In this document: positions 43,643 through 51,841 of the stretch, one piece after another
Layout of the letters: each line of letters starts with the position of its first letter
Numbering within the stretch: position 1 is the stretch's first letter
Assembly: GCA_002083825.1 (NCBI GenBank)
Contig: DAZV01000027.1
Coordinates: 1-64,000 of the forward strand
Reading direction: 5' to 3'
From: Candidatus Sericytochromatia bacterium S15B-MN24 CBMW_12
Lineage (GTDB): Bacteria > Cyanobacteriota > Sericytochromatia > S15B-MN24 > UBA4093
Length of the DNA: 64,000 nt
Program-made: the position numbers and the translations under genes
The notes under the pieces: generated by a model
The model's database searches: none
What the model was told of the DNA's origin: nothing
The model's input: the letters and a program-made list of their open reading frames with translations, nothing else

Positions 43643-46600
43643 ATGCGCATCAAGGAAATCGAGATCGACAACTTCAAGTCGTTCGCCAAGCCCACCAAGA
43701 TCCAATTCTTGGAGGGCTTCACCGCCATCACCGGCCCCAACGGCTCCGGCAAGAGCAACGTCATCGACTCCGTCCTCTTCTGCCTCGGCCTCTCCAACTC
43801 CAAGGCCCTGCGCGCCGAGAAGCTCACCGACCTCATCAACCACAACACCGGCAAGCGTGAAGCCAAGGTCACCATCCGCTTCGGAGGCGACGTCTCCGAT
43901 CCCGACCTGACCCTCGAAGCCGCCCGCCGCATCCGCGAAAACGACAACGGCTACGTCAGCACCTACTACCTCAACGGCAAGGCCTGCACGCTCACCGAAC
44001 TGCACGATACCCTCCTGCGCTTCAAGGTCAGCCCCGCCGGCTACAACGTCGTCATGCAGGGCGACGTCTCGCGGATCATCACCATGACCGCCACCGAACG
44101 CCGCAAGATCATCGACGAGGTCGCCGGCGTCGCCGAGTTCGACTCCCGCGTCAACCAGGCCCAGAAGGAACTCGACAAGGTCAACGAGCAAGAGGACAAG
44201 TTCGCCCTCATCCTCACCGAAATCACCGAGCGCCTCGTCCAGCTCCAGGGCGAGCGCGACCATGCCCTCAAGTACAAGGCTCTGCGCGAAGAGCGCGATC
44301 GCCTCGAAGCCCTCTGCAAGCTCTCCGTCGTCTGGGACCTCAAGGCCAAGATCGCCGGCCTCGAAACCCTGATAGCCTCCGCCGCCGAGCGCGAAGGCCA
44401 GCTCCTCGCCGCCGTCCGCGAGGCCGAGGCCGCCCTGGACGTCAAGAAGGCCGAGTACGAGACCATCTCCGAGCAAATTCGCCAGAAGGGCGAAGACGAC
44501 CTCCTGGCGTTGCAAACCCAGCTGGAGGAGACCAAGGGACAGATCGAGCGGGAACGCTCCGCCCGCGAGTTTCTCAACCAGCAGCGCTCCGACCTCGAAC
44601 GCCTGCAAGAGCGCGACGAGGAGCAGATCGAACGCCACGGCGCCCGTCTCGAGGACCTCGACGATCGCCGCAAGGACGCCATCGCCCGCCGCGCGCGGTA
44701 CGAGGACGACCTCGTCAAGGCCAAGCTCACCTACGACGAGGCCAACAAGGAGCTCGAAGCCCTCTACTCCACCCACCAGGAATCCGCCAAGAAGGGCGCC
44801 GAGCTGCGAAGCCGGTACAACGCGGTCAAGGATCGCTACAACGAGCTCTGGCGCGAAAAGCTCCGGATCGAGGACTCCAGCCACCGCGCCTCCGAACGGA
44901 TCGACGCCTGGAAGCTCGAGCTCGCCGGCCACCACGACGCCATCAAGGGCCTGGACAAGGAAGTTTCCGCCCTCCAGACCGCCGTCGAGGAGTTCCAGGG
45001 CCGCCTGCGGGAAGACGAGAAGGACTTCGCCTCCATCGGAGATCGTCAGCGAAAAGCCGCCGCCGAGCTCGCCGAGTTCGAGGCCGCCGCCAACAAGGCC
45101 CGCGACGCCTACTTCCTGGCCGACGCCAAGATGAAGGCCTCCGAGGAAGGCTCCTTCGGCCGTGCCGTCGAAACCATCCTCAACGCCGGCATCCAGGGGG
45201 TTCACGGGACGCTCGCTCAACTGGGATCCGCCTCGGACGAGTACGCCTCGGCGCTCGAGGTCGCGGCCGGCGGCAAGCTGCGATTCATCGTGGTGGACGA
45301 CGACCGGATCGCCGCCCGCTGCATCGAGCTTCTCAAGGAGCGGCGCGCGGGACGGGCGACGTTCTTGCCCCTGAACAAGCTTCAGCCCCCTCGCCGCCTC
45401 ATGCCCACCGGCGCGGACGGGGTGATCGGCTACGCGGTCAACCTGGTCGAGTTCGACGACAAGTACGCCGCGGCCTTCCACCACGCCTTCGGAGAGACCC
45501 TGATTCTCCGGAACATGGACTCCGCCCGTCCCCTGATGGGCAAGCACCGCATGGTCACCCTCGACGGCGACCTGCTGGAACGCTCGGGCGCCATGACCGG
45601 CGGCTCGGACGGCCGCACCTCCAGCCTGCGCTTCACGGCGAGCATCGCCAAGGAGCTCGAGGAGGCCAAGGAGGTCTTCGAGGTCTCGCTCAAGCGCCTC
45701 GCGCGCCGCAAGGAGCTGATCGAGACCATCGGGAAGGACGGCGAGGCCATCAAGACCCGCCAGCGCGAGAGCCAGGACGGCATCCGCGAGAAGCAGTTCG
45801 AGCTGGCCGACCGCCAGCGCCGCATCCAGCATGTTCGCGACCAGATCGTGGCCCTCGAGAGCCAGATGGCCCTCGCCGAAACCGAGCACGAGGGCGTGGA
45901 CGCCAAGCTCACGGGCCTCGAGGAGCAACTCGCCAAGTTCGACGAGGAGCAGGTGGATCTGGAGCTCGCGATTTCCGACATCGACGAGCTGATCGACGAC
46001 GCCCGGGTCGAAGAGCTGGGATCGACCGTCAACCGCCACGACTTCACGGTCAAGCAGCTGGAGTCGAACCGCAACAACTGCGACTTCACGCTCAAGGAGA
46101 TCCAGCTCGAGGAAGAATCCATCAAGCAATCGATTTCTCAGCTGGAAGGGGAAGTCGGGCGTCGCAAGGAGGCTTTCGTCGAACTGGAGACCAAGGCCCA
46201 GACGATCGACGCGACGCTGAAGGCTTGCGCCGACACCCTGGGCGCCCTGGAGCGCCAGCGCGACGCCATGCGCGAGCGGTTGGGCCAGTTACAGGTGGAG
46301 CGGGAGCGTAAGACCGAGGAAGTCCGCCAGGCCGAGAAGGTCGTCTCCGACAAGCAGAAGGACATGGATCGCCTGATGGAGGGCGTGAACGCCACCCGCG
46401 CGCAGGTCCGGGAGTTGCAGCCGCAGCTGGCCGACATGGAGAACGAGCTCTGGGTGAACGGGATCGAGCCTCCCCAGGAGCCGCCCGCCCCGGTGCCCAC
46501 CGAGGAGCTGAAGCGCCAGATCACGCGTCTGGAAGGCCGCATGCGGGACATGGAACCCGTGAACATGCTGGCCATCGAGGCCTTCGAGCGGGAATCCGCC

Positions 46601-47188
46601 CGCCAGGCCGACCTTCACGAGAAGGTGGACAAGCTGCGCGAGGAGCGGCTCTTGATTATCGAGCGGATCGAGGCCATCAGTCTTCAGAAGAAGACCAGCT
46701 TCATGCAGGCTTTCGATCAGGTGAGCGCGAGCTTCGCCGATATCTTCTCGGAACTCGCGGCCGGCACCGGCCTGCTGGTGCTCGAGAACGCCGAGGATCC
46801 TTTTGATGGGGGGCTCATCATCCGGGCGCAGCCGAAGGACAAGAAGATGCAGCGGCTGGAAGCCATGAGCGGGGGCGAGAAGTCGCTCACGGCGCTCGCC
46901 TTCTTGTTCTCGTTCCAGCGTTACATGCCGGCGCCTTTCTACGCCTTCGACGAGGTGGACGCGGCTCTTGACGGGGTGAACGCGGAGCGGCTGGCGGTGA
47001 TGATCCAGAAGCAGACCCAGCATGCGCAGTGCATCGTGATTTCGCATCGGCGGCCGATGCTGGAGCGTTCGGATCAGACCATCGGGATCTCGGCCCGAGC
47101 GGACGGCGCGACCCGGGTCCTGGGCGTGAAGTGGGGCGGGGCCAAGGTGGTGGAGGCTGCTGAGGCTGCGGCCTCCATGGAGGCCTAG
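43643..47188 (+). CDS. smc: Chromosome segregation/condensation protein SMC
   Basis: 1181 aa, full length for bacterial SMC, the ATPase of the condensin-like complex that organises and segregates chromosomes. Walker A GPNGSGKSN is at residues 31-39, followed by the Q-loop region and coiled coil 1. A hinge domain lies around 510-640 (GVHGTLAQLGSASDEYASAL, GRATFLPLNKL), then coiled coil 2. The signature motif EAMSGGEKSLTALAF is near 1075 and Walker B FYAFDEVDAALD near 1100. AGGTCGTGG precedes the ATG. scpA starts 2 nt after its stop and scpB overlaps scpA, so the whole complex is one operon. Confidence 0.97.
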   Translation: MRIKEIEIDNFKSFAKPTKIQFLEGFTAITGPNGSGKSNVIDSVLFCLGLSNSKALRAEKLTDLINHNTGKREAKVTIRFGGDVSDPDLTLEAARRIRENDNGYVSTYYLNGKACTLTELHDTLLRFKVSPAGYNVVMQGDVSRIITMTATERRKIIDEVAGVAEFDSRVNQAQKELDKVNEQEDKFALILTEITERLVQLQGERDHALKYKALREERDRLEALCKLSVVWDLKAKIAGLETLIASAAEREGQLLAAVREAEAALDVKKAEYETISEQIRQKGEDDLLALQTQLEETKGQIERERSAREFLNQQRSDLERLQERDEEQIERHGARLEDLDDRRKDAIARRARYEDDLVKAKLTYDEANKELEALYSTHQESAKKGAELRSRYNAVKDRYNELWREKLRIEDSSHRASERIDAWKLELAGHHDAIKGLDKEVSALQTAVEEFQGRLREDEKDFASIGDRQRKAAAELAEFEAAANKARDAYFLADAKMKASEEGSFGRAVETILNAGIQGVHGTLAQLGSASDEYASALEVAAGGKLRFIVVDDDRIAARCIELLKERRAGRATFLPLNKLQPPRRLMPTGADGVIGYAVNLVEFDDKYAAAFHHAFGETLILRNMDSARPLMGKHRMVTLDGDLLERSGAMTGGSDGRTSSLRFTASIAKELEEAKEVFEVSLKRLARRKELIETIGKDGEAIKTRQRESQDGIREKQFELADRQRRIQHVRDQIVALESQMALAETEHEGVDAKLTGLEEQLAKFDEEQVDLELAISDIDELIDDARVEELGSTVNRHDFTVKQLESNRNNCDFTLKEIQLEEESIKQSISQLEGEVGRRKEAFVELETKAQTIDATLKACADTLGALERQRDAMRERLGQLQVERERKTEEVRQAEKVVSDKQKDMDRLMEGVNATRAQVRELQPQLADMENELWVNGIEPPQEPPAPVPTEELKRQITRLEGRMRDMEPVNMLAIEAFERESARQADLHEKVDKLREERLLIIERIEAISLQKKTSFMQAFDQVSASFADIFSELAAGTGLLVLENAEDPFDGGLIIRAQPKDKKMQRLEAMSGGEKSLTALAFLFSFQRYMPAPFYAFDEVDAALDGVNAERLAVMIQKQTQHAQCIVISHRRPMLERSDQTIGISARADGATRVLGVKWGGAKVVEAAEAAASMEA

Positions 47189-47190
47189 CC

Positions 47191-48003
47191 ATGGAGGGGA
47201 ACATGGAAGCGATTGAAGTCATCCCTGGAGCCATCCCTGAAGTCGGCGAGGCGGATGCGGTCGAAACCGGCGATCGCGGCATCGATGCTCTGGTGGATCT
47301 CGCCAAGGCCGGTCAGATCGATCCCTGGAACATCGACATCATCGACGTCACGGACAAGTACCTGCGGACGCTCGACGTCACCAAGGAAGCCGACTTGCGG
47401 CTTTCGGGGCGGGCGCTCTTTTACGCGGCCGTGCTGCTTCGACTCAAGAGCGAGGCCATGGAAGAAGCCGACGACCAGGCAGTCAACGGCTTCGAGGACG
47501 ATCATCTGGACTACGGCGAGGATGACGACGGGGACATGGTGATTCGGCCGGCGATGAACGTGCTGGACAGGGCGATCGCCCGCCGCACCAGCGCCCGTCA
47601 GCCGCGCAAGCGCCCCACCACCCTGGTCGAGCTGATCGCCGAGCTTCAGCGCTTGGAGCAGATGGAGCGCGAGGGGGCCATGGAGCGGGTGGGGGCGATG
47701 CGTCGCGATCGCCCGATCACCGAAACCACCGAGCAAATGGTGGAGCGTCTGGTTCACAGCGAGGATCTCGAAGGGGACGTGGGGCGGCTCGAGGTTCTGC
47801 TCACCGAGTGGTTGACTGCGGGCAACTCGCTCAGCTTGTCGGAGCTCTTCACCCACCACGCGGATCCGCGCGGGACCTTCCTCGCGCTGCTCTTCCTGGA
47901 TGCGCGTGGTAAGATTACCCTCATCCAAGACGAGCTTTACCATGGCGACATCGCCATTATGCCGGAGAATGTGGTGGCTGATGTCCAAGACCGCGCGGCG
48001 TAA
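47191..48003 (+). CDS. scpA: Segregation and condensation protein A
   Basis: 270 aa kleisin subunit that bridges the SMC heads and binds ScpB. DALVDLAKAGQIDPWNIDIIDVTDKYL (residues 30-55) is the diagnostic N-terminal motif, and LSGRALFYAAVLLRLKSEAM follows. The C-terminal winged helix includes LSLSELFTH and FLALLFLDARGKITLIQDELYHGD. An acidic central insert (EDDHLDYGEDDDGDM) is typical. GGAGG lies 7 nt upstream; a second ATG at 47203 also has a ribosome site, so the exact start is uncertain. Confidence 0.95.
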   Translation: MEGNMEAIEVIPGAIPEVGEADAVETGDRGIDALVDLAKAGQIDPWNIDIIDVTDKYLRTLDVTKEADLRLSGRALFYAAVLLRLKSEAMEEADDQAVNGFEDDHLDYGEDDDGDMVIRPAMNVLDRAIARRTSARQPRKRPTTLVELIAELQRLEQMEREGAMERVGAMRRDRPITETTEQMVERLVHSEDLEGDVGRLEVLLTEWLTAGNSLSLSELFTHHADPRGTFLALLFLDARGKITLIQDELYHGDIAIMPENVVADVQDRAA

Positions 48004-48541
48004 GAGCGCCCAGCTTCCGCTGCTGACCGCCGAAGATCTGAAGCCCTTCGTGGAGGCCGCGCTCTTCGCGACGGCCCAGCCGATCGGGCTCGATGAACTC
48101 GCCGACATGCTCGGCGAGGGCAAGCGCAAGGTCAAAATTGCCATCGATCGACTGATCGAGGACTATATCTCCCGGCCCCACACGGCGCTCGAGATCGACG
48201 AGTCGGACGCGGGCTACATCCTGGCCGTGAAGACCACCTACGGCAAAGTCGTGGAGCGATTGGTGCCCATGGAGCTGACCCAGGGCGCGCTGCGCACGCT
48301 CTCGCTGATCGCGGTGAAGCAGCCGATCGTGCAGACCGCTCTGATCGAGCTGCGCGGCAGCACGGCCTACGAGCACATCAAGGAACTGCTGGAACATGGG
48401 CTCATCGTCAAGGAGTCCCAGGGCCGGTCCTTCCTGTTGAAGACCGCCCCCAAGTTCGCCGAGTACTTCAAGGTCGACAAGGAAACCATCGAGCGCCATC
48501 TCTTGGCCCTCAAGCCCGACCTGGGCGAACCGGAAGCCTGA
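47981..48541 (+). CDS. scpB: Segregation and condensation protein B
   Basis: 186 aa, two winged-helix domains, works as a dimer on ScpA. KPFVEAALFATAQPIGLDELADML is the first conserved segment, AGYILAVKTTYGKVVERL the beta-wing, and QGALRTLSLIAVKQPIVQTALIELRG the second domain. GLIVKESQGRSFLLKTAPKFAEYF closes the protein. The ATG at 47981 is used because an upstream frame is unconserved; the gene overlaps scpA by 23 nt, supporting translational coupling. Confidence 0.94.
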   Translation: MSKTARRKSAQLPLLTAEDLKPFVEAALFATAQPIGLDELADMLGEGKRKVKIAIDRLIEDYISRPHTALEIDESDAGYILAVKTTYGKVVERLVPMELTQGALRTLSLIAVKQPIVQTALIELRGSTAYEHIKELLEHGLIVKESQGRSFLLKTAPKFAEYFKVDKETIERHLLALKPDLGEPEA

Positions 48542-48555
48542 GCTGAGGGCCCTCC

Positions 48556-48720
48556 CATACCTGATACCTGATGGTGGGCGAACCTGACCCCTGGCGGTGG
48601 TGAACCTCACCCCTGATGGCGGCGGACCTGACCCCTGATGGTGGGCGAAGATAGGCCCTGACCTGAACGGGGTGCTCTCTCTTTCCCCCCCTTGATGGGG
48701 GGGGTAGGGGGGGTGTTAAA
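48556..48720. repeat. Degenerate 22-bp tandem repeats and a G/C-run element
   Basis: From about 48575 to 48655 three to four degenerate units of about 22 bases share GAACCTGACCCCTGATGGTGG. From 48685 CCCCCCCTTGATGGGGGGGG followed by a second G-run repeats the core of the palindromic family seen near 43.4 and 55.7 kb. It follows scpB directly and could act as its terminator, although there is no T-tract. Confidence 0.55.
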
Positions 48721-48751
48721 ATGAAAGTTCCTTATAAAAAGGAGGCCTCCC

Positions 48752-49111
48752 ATGCGCTTCCATCAAAGACCCAGTCGCCATGCCGCCAAGCTGCGTAATA
48801 CCATGACCGACGCCGAGCGCAGGCTCTGGTACTTCCTCCAGCGTCAGAACATGGGATGCAAGTTCAGGCGCCAGGTCCCGATGGGAAAGTACATCGTTGA
48901 TTTCGCCTCCCTCGAGAAGTCTCTCGTCATCGAGGTGGATGGCGGACAGCATGCGGGGAGTACCCAGGATATGGAGCGGGACTCCTGGTTAATTGAGCAG
49001 GGTTACGATGTGCTCAGGTTCTGGAACAACGACGTGCTCCTGAACACGGCGGGTGTGCTCGAGCAGATCCGGCTGACGCTCGAGCGGCTGGATGATAAGG
49101 AACTTGATTGA
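48752..49111 (+). CDS. DUF559 (Vsr-like endonuclease fold) protein
   Basis: 119 aa. AKLRNTMTDAERRLWYFLQ, FRRQVPMGKYIVDFAS and VIEVDGGQH form the DUF559 core, related to the very-short-patch-repair endonuclease fold; D and E-x-D residues there could bind metal. DSWLIEQGYDVLRFWNNDVL is the diagnostic C-terminal helix-strand. AAGGAGG lies 6 nt upstream of the ATG. Family members are widespread and often embedded in repeat-rich DNA, as here. The cellular role is not established. Confidence 0.9.
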   Translation: MRFHQRPSRHAAKLRNTMTDAERRLWYFLQRQNMGCKFRRQVPMGKYIVDFASLEKSLVIEVDGGQHAGSTQDMERDSWLIEQGYDVLRFWNNDVLLNTAGVLEQIRLTLERLDDKELD

Positions 49112-49200
49112 AACACCCCCCCCTGCCCCCCCCCATCGAGGGGGGGGATTTTCGCTCACGCTGCTTTCGCTCACGCTGCTTTCGCTCACGCTGCTTTCGC
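49112..49200. repeat. G/C-run hairpin plus 15-bp tandem repeat
   Basis: A C-run/ATCGA/G-run hairpin (about 49116-49148) is followed by three and a half tandem copies of TTTCGCTCACGCTGC up to the stop of the convergent gene at 49201. The hairpin could end transcription from both sides. Confidence 0.65.
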
Positions 49201-50016
49201 TCAGAGCGTGGTTACTTTGCGCAGGCGCTCGGCGGTTTGGGGCGAGATCTCGGGCAGGGCATGGAGCAGGTCGTCCAGGCTCTCGATCGGCCGCAGCATC
49301 ACGATTTCCTGAGCCAGGCTGGGGCCGATTCCCTTGATCTCCTCGAGTTCCTCCGGGCTGGCGGTGTTGAGGTTGATCAGGTGTGCGACTTGGCGGGCGC
49401 TCTTGTCGAAGGCCCGGGGATCCAGATCGCGCATGCGCAGGTCGTCTTGCTTGCGCAGCGTGCGGGCGGCCCGGATCATCTTTTCCTGGGTGTCGATTCG
49501 CCCTTCCTGCCAGCGCTGAAGCAAGAGCTGCAGGGGCAGCCGGATGGGCAAGGTGGCGAGGTTCCAGGCGAGCCCCAGCAGATCGGGGCCCTTCTGGTAC
49601 TCGGGCATGCCGGCGAGCTGCGAAAGCCGCGCCTTGAGGTGGATCTGGTTGGTATCCGGCGAGACCTGGTCGACCCAGTCGGCGGGCACCAGGACGTCGC
49701 GCTGGAAGAGGAAGCCCCGTCTCACGATCAGGTGGGTGATCTCGTCCGAGTGAGGTCGGACGCCCAGCATGTCGAGCTGGCCGGCGATGCCGTCCGGACA
49801 GACGACTTCCGCCCCGGGCATGTGATCCAGGGCGCTGAGGCCAGGCTGTTGATGCCCTTCACGCAAGGCATAGGCTTCCCGAGTCCCGGGTCTGCCGCTC
49901 GCGCCCCGAGCGGACGCATTCGAGCCTTCTGACCTCTCGTCCGATTTCAAGCCATCGGGTTTCGAACCATCGGTATTCGAGCCATCGCTATTCATGCGGT
50001 CGCGGTCCGTGTCCAT
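49201..50016 (-). CDS. PRC-barrel plus helix-hairpin-helix protein
   Basis: 271 aa. After a low-complexity, Ser/Asp/Gly-rich N-terminus (about 60 residues), GAEVVCPDGIAGQLDMLGV...ITHLIVRRGFLFQRDVLVPADWV matches a PRC-barrel domain. The C-terminal 60 residues, LINLNTASPEELEEIKGIGPSLAQEIVML, are a ComEA-type helix-hairpin-helix DNA-binding domain. A hydrophobic but unremarkable helix lies between. The ATG at 50016 has GGAGGAGG 6 nt upstream and is preferred to a TTG at 50037. The combination suggests a DNA-associated scaffold; function unknown. Confidence 0.8.
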   Translation of the reverse strand: MDTDRDRMNSDGSNTDGSKPDGLKSDERSEGSNASARGASGRPGTREAYALREGHQQPGLSALDHMPGAEVVCPDGIAGQLDMLGVRPHSDEITHLIVRRGFLFQRDVLVPADWVDQVSPDTNQIHLKARLSQLAGMPEYQKGPDLLGLAWNLATLPIRLPLQLLLQRWQEGRIDTQEKMIRAARTLRKQDDLRMRDLDPRAFDKSARQVAHLINLNTASPEELEEIKGIGPSLAQEIVMLRPIESLDDLLHALPEISPQTAERLRKVTTL

Positions 50017-50156
50017 GCCGTCCTCCTCCATCGTCAATCTTCGTTAGGTTACAAAAAGCAAGGCGCGCTGGCAACCATCGCTTCCATGCTTCTGCGGCTC
50101 CAAGCCCTTGTTTGGTAGAATAAGGGATGACTCAAGCCTCGTCGCAAGGGAGATCC

Positions 50157-51656
50157 ATGATCGTGACCGGAACGTCGACCAACCCCGCCGAGCGGCCCGC
50201 CGCCGTGCGGCTGCGCTTCGCCCCCAGCCCCACCGGCTACTTGCATGTGGGTGGCGCGCGCACTGCCCTCTTCAATTGGTTATATGCCCGCCATCTGGGG
50301 GGAACCTTCGTACTTCGGATCGAGGACACCGATGTGGCACGCTCGTCCGAGGAATCCGTCCAGGCCATCCTCGACGGAATGCGCTGGCTCGGCCTGAACT
50401 GGGACGAAGGCCCGGAAGTCGGCGGCTCCTTCGGGCCCTACTTCCAGATGCAGCGCCTGGACACCTACAAGGAAGCGGCGAATCAGCTCCTCAACGCCGG
50501 CCATGCCTACCATTGCTTCTGCACCAAGGAAGAACTCGACGGGCTGCGCGCGGCGGCCCAGGAGAAGGGCGAGACGTTCGCCTACCCGGGACGTTGCCGC
50601 AATCTGCTTCCCGACATCGTCCAGAAGTTCTGCGACGAGGGGCGAAAGCCGGTCATCCGCTTCCAGGTGCCGACCTCCGGCGAAACCGTCGTCGACGACC
50701 TGGTCCACGGGCCCGTCACCTTCCGGAACGACCAGTTCGACGACTTCGTGATCATGAAGGCCGACGGCGGCCCCACGTATAACTTCGCCGTGGTGGTGGA
50801 CGATGCCCTCATGCAGATCTCGCACGTCCTGCGCGGGGATGATCACCTCTCCAACACTCCCAAGCAGATCTTGATCTATCAGGCGCTCGGCTACGTGCTG
50901 CCCCGGTTCGGGCATATCCCGATGATCCTCGGCTCGGACCGGACCCGCCTCTCCAAGCGTCACGGGGCGACCTCGGTCATGGCCTACGCCGAGGCCGGCT
51001 ACCTCTCCGATGCCTTCGTGAACTACCTCTCGCGCCTGGGCTGGGGCCATGGCGACCAGGAGATCTTCACGCGCCAGGAGCTGATCGACTTCTTCGACGT
51101 TCCGGCCATCAACAAGACCGCCGCCGTCTTCGACCCGGTCAAGCTCGACTGGGTCAACGCCCAGTGGCTCAAGGCAACGCCTTCCGCGGAGATCGCGGGC
51201 TTGCTGCGATCTCATCTGGCCAAGCGGGGCTATCCGGTCGAGGCCAAGTCCGACGCCTGGCTCGCCGGACTGGTGGATCTTCTCAAGGAGCGGACCAAGA
51301 CCCTCGAGGAGATGACCGATTACGCCAAGTTCTTCTTCGACCTCGAGCTCACCTACGACGCGGAGTCGGTGGAGAAGTTCCTGACCGAGGCGAACCGTCC
51401 CATCATCGAGGGCCTGATAGCGGCGTTCGACGCCGAGAGCGATTGGACGGCCGAGCGGATCGAAGGGGCGTTCAAGGACCTGGCGGCCAAGCTTGGACTC
51501 AAGGCGGGCGGCGTTATTCAGCCCGCTCGCGTGGCGCTTGCGGGCTCGAAGGTCAGTCCCGGCATGTACGAGACGGCCGAGCTGATGGGCAAGGAGCTGG
51601 TGCTCAAGCGCTTGCGTCACGCCCTGGGGCTGATTCCGGGGGCTGTCGAATCTTGA
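50157..51656 (+). CDS. gltX: Glutamyl-tRNA synthetase
   Basis: 499 aa class-I aminoacyl-tRNA synthetase charging tRNA-Glu (possibly also tRNA-Gln). FAPSPTGYLHVGGARTALFNWL near residue 21 holds the HIGH-type motif and RLSKRHGA near 265 is the KMSKS-type motif. FVLRIEDTDVARS and PAINKTAAVFDPVKLDWVNAQWL are typical. The anticodon-binding helical domain occupies the last 170 residues. The start at 50157 has AAGGGAG 5 nt upstream; an ATG at 50127 lies too close to a TAGAAT -10 element (50116-50121). Confidence 0.96.
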   Translation: MIVTGTSTNPAERPAAVRLRFAPSPTGYLHVGGARTALFNWLYARHLGGTFVLRIEDTDVARSSEESVQAILDGMRWLGLNWDEGPEVGGSFGPYFQMQRLDTYKEAANQLLNAGHAYHCFCTKEELDGLRAAAQEKGETFAYPGRCRNLLPDIVQKFCDEGRKPVIRFQVPTSGETVVDDLVHGPVTFRNDQFDDFVIMKADGGPTYNFAVVVDDALMQISHVLRGDDHLSNTPKQILIYQALGYVLPRFGHIPMILGSDRTRLSKRHGATSVMAYAEAGYLSDAFVNYLSRLGWGHGDQEIFTRQELIDFFDVPAINKTAAVFDPVKLDWVNAQWLKATPSAEIAGLLRSHLAKRGYPVEAKSDAWLAGLVDLLKERTKTLEEMTDYAKFFFDLELTYDAESVEKFLTEANRPIIEGLIAAFDAESDWTAERIEGAFKDLAAKLGLKAGGVIQPARVALAGSKVSPGMYETAELMGKELVLKRLRHALGLIPGAVES

Positions 51657-51674
51657 GTCGGGGCCAGCCGTAGT

Positions 51675-51704
51675 CATGGCCGGCCATGGCCATGGCCGGC
51701 CATG
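51675..51704. repeat. Perfect 30-bp palindrome after gltX
   Basis: Two nested copies of CATGGCCGGCCATG around a central CATGGCCATG make an exact 30-base palindrome about 20 bases after the gltX stop. It may act as a terminator hairpin (no T-tract) or be a short repeat element. Confidence 0.7.
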
Positions 51705-51841
51705 CGGAACCCGGGATTCAGAAGCCCTCGTTTCGCGGATAATTCGACCCCCGCGTGAATGAAGGCGGGCCTTTTTCGGTATAGAAGACTAGGCCCGCCT
51801 CGTGGCAGAGCAACCAAACCGTCAAGCCCTTCAGGAGTTCC

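Noticed and set aside
43562..46129. 855-codon open frame on the minus strand opposite smc
   Set aside because: Low-complexity translation antisense to the SMC coding sequence; no motif or ribosome site.
49149..49204. Possible CRISPR or coding repeat (TTTCGCTCACGCTGC)
   Set aside because: Simple head-to-tail 15-bp repeat without spacers, lying between two convergent stop codons.
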